Shown: one piece after another, positions 59,301 through 64,000 of the stretch
How the letters are laid out: each line of letters begins with the position of its first letter
Position numbering within the stretch: position 1 is the stretch's first letter
Assembly (NCBI RefSeq): GCF_030435805.1
Contig: NC_081308.1
Location: 131,484,936 to 131,548,935, forward strand
Length of the DNA stretch: 64,000 nucleotides
Origin: Mustela lutreola
Taxonomy: Eukaryota; Chordata; Mammalia; Carnivora; Mustelidae
Direction: 5' to 3'
Translations under genes and position numbers: made by a program
The notes under the pieces: generated by a model
Databases searched by the model: none
Told to the model about the DNA's origin: nothing
Seen by the model: only the letters and a program-made list of their open reading frames with translations

Positions 59301-60920
59301 AACTGCCGCAGGGCGGTTCTAGGGCCTCCTGATGGCAAATGCTGGGTGAACTGGCAGGGCAGTCTGGGGCAGGGAGCACGGGGCCGGCTGCAGCACACCC
59401 GCCCCTCCCAGCCACCTCTTCCCACTCTTGAACTGAGTTGGGGGGGAAGAGTCCTGCGGAAGGGGCCTGGGCAGGGCAGGGCAGCTGAGGGTGATGTCCC
59501 CAGCTCATGCTTAGTGGAGGCCCTGGCTTTGGGTCCGACTGGGCTCATACCCAGCCTGCTCACAGACGCTTGTCATTGTTTACGGTAGCTCCCTTCACGT
59601 CCAGCCTCCCCCGTTGTCCATGCACTCTCTCCCTGTCGTGCCTAGCCAAGGACAAGTCTTCGGTATGTGGAAGTTTCTAAGGTTCCTGTGGGTGAGCCCC
59701 CCGGTGGCCTTGGGTCCAGTGGATGGGGCCTTGGCCAGTCTGAAGACAGAGAGCTGGCACCACTCCTCTCCCCACACACAGGCCTCTCCCCAGGAGGCCG
59801 CAGAGTGCTATGCTCCGAGGCTATACTGGCATGGCCCAGAGAGCCCCTTGGGTCACTTTGAGGCAGGTGAGCGGAGGGCCGGTGAAGGGGAGTGTCCCAG
59901 AGCCATCTAACACATGCCTGGCCAATCCGCACAGGCCCCACCACTCTGGGGCCAGCCTCACGCGGACCTTGTGCACCTGCCGGCATCCTCTCACCCCCGG
60001 CCCTTGCTCCTGTGGCTCCCCCCATCCCCCCTCCCCCAGACCACTGGGCTACAGATCAGATCAGAACTGGTGCCATGGGGAAGACAGAGCCATGGTTCCT
60101 GGTATCAAGAGCCACAGGACAGGTCCCATCATGAGGCACTGTGAGCCCAATGGAGTGAGCACCAGGGACAGGCTTGCCCTGGGAGGCTGCCCAGGAGAGG
60201 CAGCTGAGAGCCAGCACCGCGTGGGCCCACACACCCGAAGGGCAGAGATGGCATGGCCGGATGAGAGTGTACCGAGGCCATTTCCCCGCGCCCCTTGCCC
60301 CAGCACCCGGCAGCAGCTCTACGCCCGCCGGCTGCCCAACCGGTGCTACTGATACCAACAGCTGCACCGTCCCAGTCTGTTCAATATAGCTTTTGCTCCT
60401 TTTCTTTCTGAAGCCTGACTCACATGCACAAGGGAGCCAGCACTGAGAGTCCCTACCGCAGCACCTGTCCGTTGCAGGAACCACCTGCGGGTGATACACT
60501 CTGGGGGACCTGAGCTCTCATCGGAGAGTCCGGCTCAGCCCTTCCCGCCTGTCCAAGGAGGCCAGTGGCTGGTGACCTGCCAGTCCTTTGTCCCCGTCCT
60601 CTGCGTGGGGAAAGGAGGGCAGGGGATCTGGTCTCCACACAAAGAACCAACAGCAACTGCCCAGAAAGCCCCTTGGCCTCTACTCCAAACCAAGGCTGCT
60701 GTGGGACGTTTCGTGGGGAACCGGGTGCTGGCCTCAGTCCCCAGGGCTGCGGGCCTCAGTGGAGCCTTGAACTTGCAAGTGAACCCTGCTCACTGCCCTT
60801 AGAGCAAGAGGCTCCCAGGGGCTCCATGAGTCACGGGGCAGGGCGGGGGGGGGGGGAGGCTGGAGCTGTGGCGCTACCACCTAGCGCCTCCTCCCCGGAG
60901 TCCTGGACACAGTAAAGGAG
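59300..60920. other. Intergenic between RENBP and HCFC1, no gene seen
   Basis: Unique, moderately GC-rich DNA with no SINE and no recognised exon. It separates the RENBP promoter from the HCFC1 3' end. Confidence 0.5.
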
Positions 60921-60924
60921 CAGG

Positions 60925-62924
60925 TGGTTATTTCAAAAAAAGTCTTTTAATTGTTCAAAATAGCACAAAACGACATCGCACTATGGTAATATTGAGTCAC
61001 AGGGTTACTCTACAATAGATGAACGGCATACTGTTCTCAGAAACGAGAGAAATCAAAGGGCGCTCAGGAGGAGGGACAGGGAAACAACAGGGCCAGGCGA
61101 GTGGGCTCCAAGGTGACCGACTAAACATGACATTTTCCACAGCGAAGTATACTATAATACAACAAACCAAAGGCCCCAGAAGGTGTGGGCCAGTGGCAGG
61201 GGTCTGCAGAGGCCGGGCCCCTCACCGCAGCTCGTCTCCAGGCCAGAGACTGGGGGATCTGAAAAGACAGGCTGCTCGCTGGAAGTCCTTCGGCACGACC
61301 TGCTGCTAAAACTTGTCAGTGCCTAAAGCTCAGGTGTGGGGCAGAAAGCAGTCTCCCAAGCCACACTAAGAACCCTCGCCCCCCCCCCCCCCCCGAGTCT
61401 GGGCCTGGGGCCACAGAACGGGTGACCGGTGCTGTCAGCCTGCATTTTCTCTATGGCCTCTCCAGGTGCCCCGACACAGCCACTCTCCCAGCCCGCGCTG
61501 CCCTCCTCCCCTCACCCCACCCCCTCTGACACGCCCCTGCCTGGAGGAGGTGGCTGCAGGAAGCGGCAGATACTCTAAGCCAATGTGCCAAGGACGGAGC
61601 CTGGGCGGGGATGGGGGGTGGGGGGGGGTAGGGAGTCGTTGGGGGTGGGCTGGGGGGCAGGAGACGTTGAGGGCACTGTGAACCCAGGACCTGCTCCTCT
61701 GCAGAAACCTGACTTTAGGCTCCAACAGAGACTCTCCAGCTGGATCACCCACGGGAGCAAGGTTTGACAGCTCAGCCCTCCTCTATCCCAGGGGCCTGGG
61801 GACAAATAAAGGGAGCAGACAGCAGGGGCCAGCAAGAGGCATCAGGCCAGGCAGCCAACGCCAGGCCCGCAGGGGAGATTCCACGCCTCTCCTGTGCCAG
61901 CTGCCCCCAGCTTTTCTTCCAGAAAGATCCCTGCCAAGGCTTTAGCCAAGGAGAAAAAAGTAAAAGTTAAAAAAAAAAAAAGAAAACAAAAAGGGGAAAA
62001 AAAGGTACACATTCTGTACACAGCTAACAACAACAACAAAAGAAGGGACAAAACCCCACACGCTAAGGCTAAAATTACAATAAAAATGTCAACTTCATCA
62101 ATTCCAACTTAGAAAAAAATACAACAAATGCAGCAGTTGGTGGTGTGGCCCCTAGCCCGGACCCAGGGGCCAAGCCAGGCTCAGTGGGGGCTACTGTACA
62201 CCCCGCTGGGAGCCAGGAGATTTGCACAGAACACTGCTCGGGCCACCGCGGGCTCATTCTTCCCCTTTCTCTCTTCCTTCCTAGCTCTCTAATCGCGAAA
62301 GAAGAGGGACAGGACAGGGGCTCGGAGTACGAAGGCCGTTGAGACGGGTTGGATGAAGCTGAAGCGCAGGGCCGTGCAGCGGCAGGATATGCAGAAGGAA
62401 CCAGGTGGGCATCTAGTGCTCAGGTGCCCGCCAGTCCTCTGGGAGCAGAGGCGGGGGAGGGGAGCTTGGGGGCGGGGGGGGGCGCTCTTCTGCTTCCATG
62501 CTACAGCCCCTCCGCCCTTGACTGCCCCCTCAGAACCAAGGTGACCAGCTGCTGGAGGCACGTGCATCCCCGTCTCCGAGGCACATCTGCTTCATCCAAA
62601 GCCTCTGTCTAGCTCCCTCGGAAAACGGGGCCTGCTCGGCTCCCAGAGGAGGGGCCGGCGGGAAGAGGGGAGGAGGGCGCGAGTCTCACTTGCTCACTGC
62701 TCTGCCAGATCCGCGTTCTGCTTCCTCCCACAGCAGCGGTGCAATGTGCTTTCTTGCGATTATTTTAAAAACAGAGAGGGAGAGAGAATGAGAGGCGGCC
62801 AGTGGCTCCTGAGGGTGAAGTGTGAGCGCCGGGTGGGGAGGACAGGGGGTCCTGGCAGGTGGCGTTCCTGAAGCAGAAGGGGGGGGGGGTCCGGCGAAGG
62901 GTTCAGGTGCAGGGGCGCTGCCTC
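60925..62924 (-). other. HCFC1: HCFC1 3'UTR
   Basis: About 2 kb from the HCFC1 stop to an ATTAAA signal, read on the minus strand (plus 60946-60951). It includes A-rich/T-rich stretches (61970-62110) and several long C-runs on the plus strand. Length agrees with the long HCFC1 3'UTR known in mammals. No competing gene is recognised within it. Confidence 0.7.
60946..60951 (-). promoter_or_regulatory. HCFC1: HCFC1 poly(A) signal ATTAAA
   Basis: Common variant signal on the minus strand, near the probable 3' end at about 60925. Confidence 0.55.

Positions 62925-64000
<1,076 letters not shown>

Noticed and set aside
58568-59563. 331-codon minus-strand open frame at the start of RENBP
   Set aside because: Most of it is promoter, intron and 5'UTR read through; only the short splice-compatible piece discussed for the RENBP start is worth considering.

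Overview
This is nuclear genomic DNA from a placental mammal, almost certainly a caniform carnivore. The window holds about thirty tRNA-Lys-derived CAN-SINEs, with heads of the GGCGCCTGGGTGGCTCAGT type and (AAATAA)n AAATCTT tails. Most have the GTGGGTTAA(A)GCCTCTGCC head common in mustelids (ferret, mink, badger or otter), so a mustelid is my best guess. The gene order matches human Xq28: (L1CAM) - AVPR2 - ARHGAP4 - NAA10 - RENBP - HCFC1. AVPR2 is on the + strand and the others are on the - strand. I identified genes by comparing spliced translations with human proteins recalled from memory; no database search was run.

Layout. 1-8713 is probably L1CAM intron 1. A CpG island at about 8450-9120 holds the probable L1CAM noncoding exon 1 and promoter. 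9100-24000 is intergenic: MIRs, an old MaLR solo LTR, and a long decayed L1 (about 15.2-20.4 kb) riddled with SINEs. AVPR2 (24111-25745) has three coding exons. ARHGAP4 (42291 to 26586, minus) is rebuilt here as 22 coding exons giving 951 codons in one frame, with F-BAR, RhoGAP and SH3 domains. It meets AVPR2 tail to tail about 0.3 kb apart. 42.5-47.2 kb holds three back-to-back SINEs, two L1 3' ends, and an orphan CpG island with NRF1, CCAAT and CACGTG motifs. NAA10 (51449 to 47320, minus, 8 exons, 235 aa) is followed by RENBP (about 59086 to 51924, minus, 11 exons). The 3' end of HCFC1 (three last exons plus a 2 kb 3'UTR) fills 60.9-64.0 kb.

The genes do not form a pathway; they are independent housekeeping or tissue-specific genes in a compact, GC-rich conserved block. 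AVPR2 is the renal vasopressin receptor, ARHGAP4 a haematopoietic/neuronal RhoGAP, NAA10 the catalytic subunit of the NatA N-terminal acetyltransferase, RENBP an N-acyl-glucosamine 2-epimerase, and HCFC1 a chromatin/transcription cofactor.

I see no sign of a new molecular system. The most unusual points are: (i) a 38-bp exact copy of NAA10 promoter-island sequence sitting inside an L1 fragment in NAA10 intron 3; (ii) the orphan CpG-island promoter at about 45.1-45.7 kb; (iii) the RENBP stop codon lying inside its own AATAAA signal; and (iv) receptor-tail and glycosylation-site changes in AVPR2.
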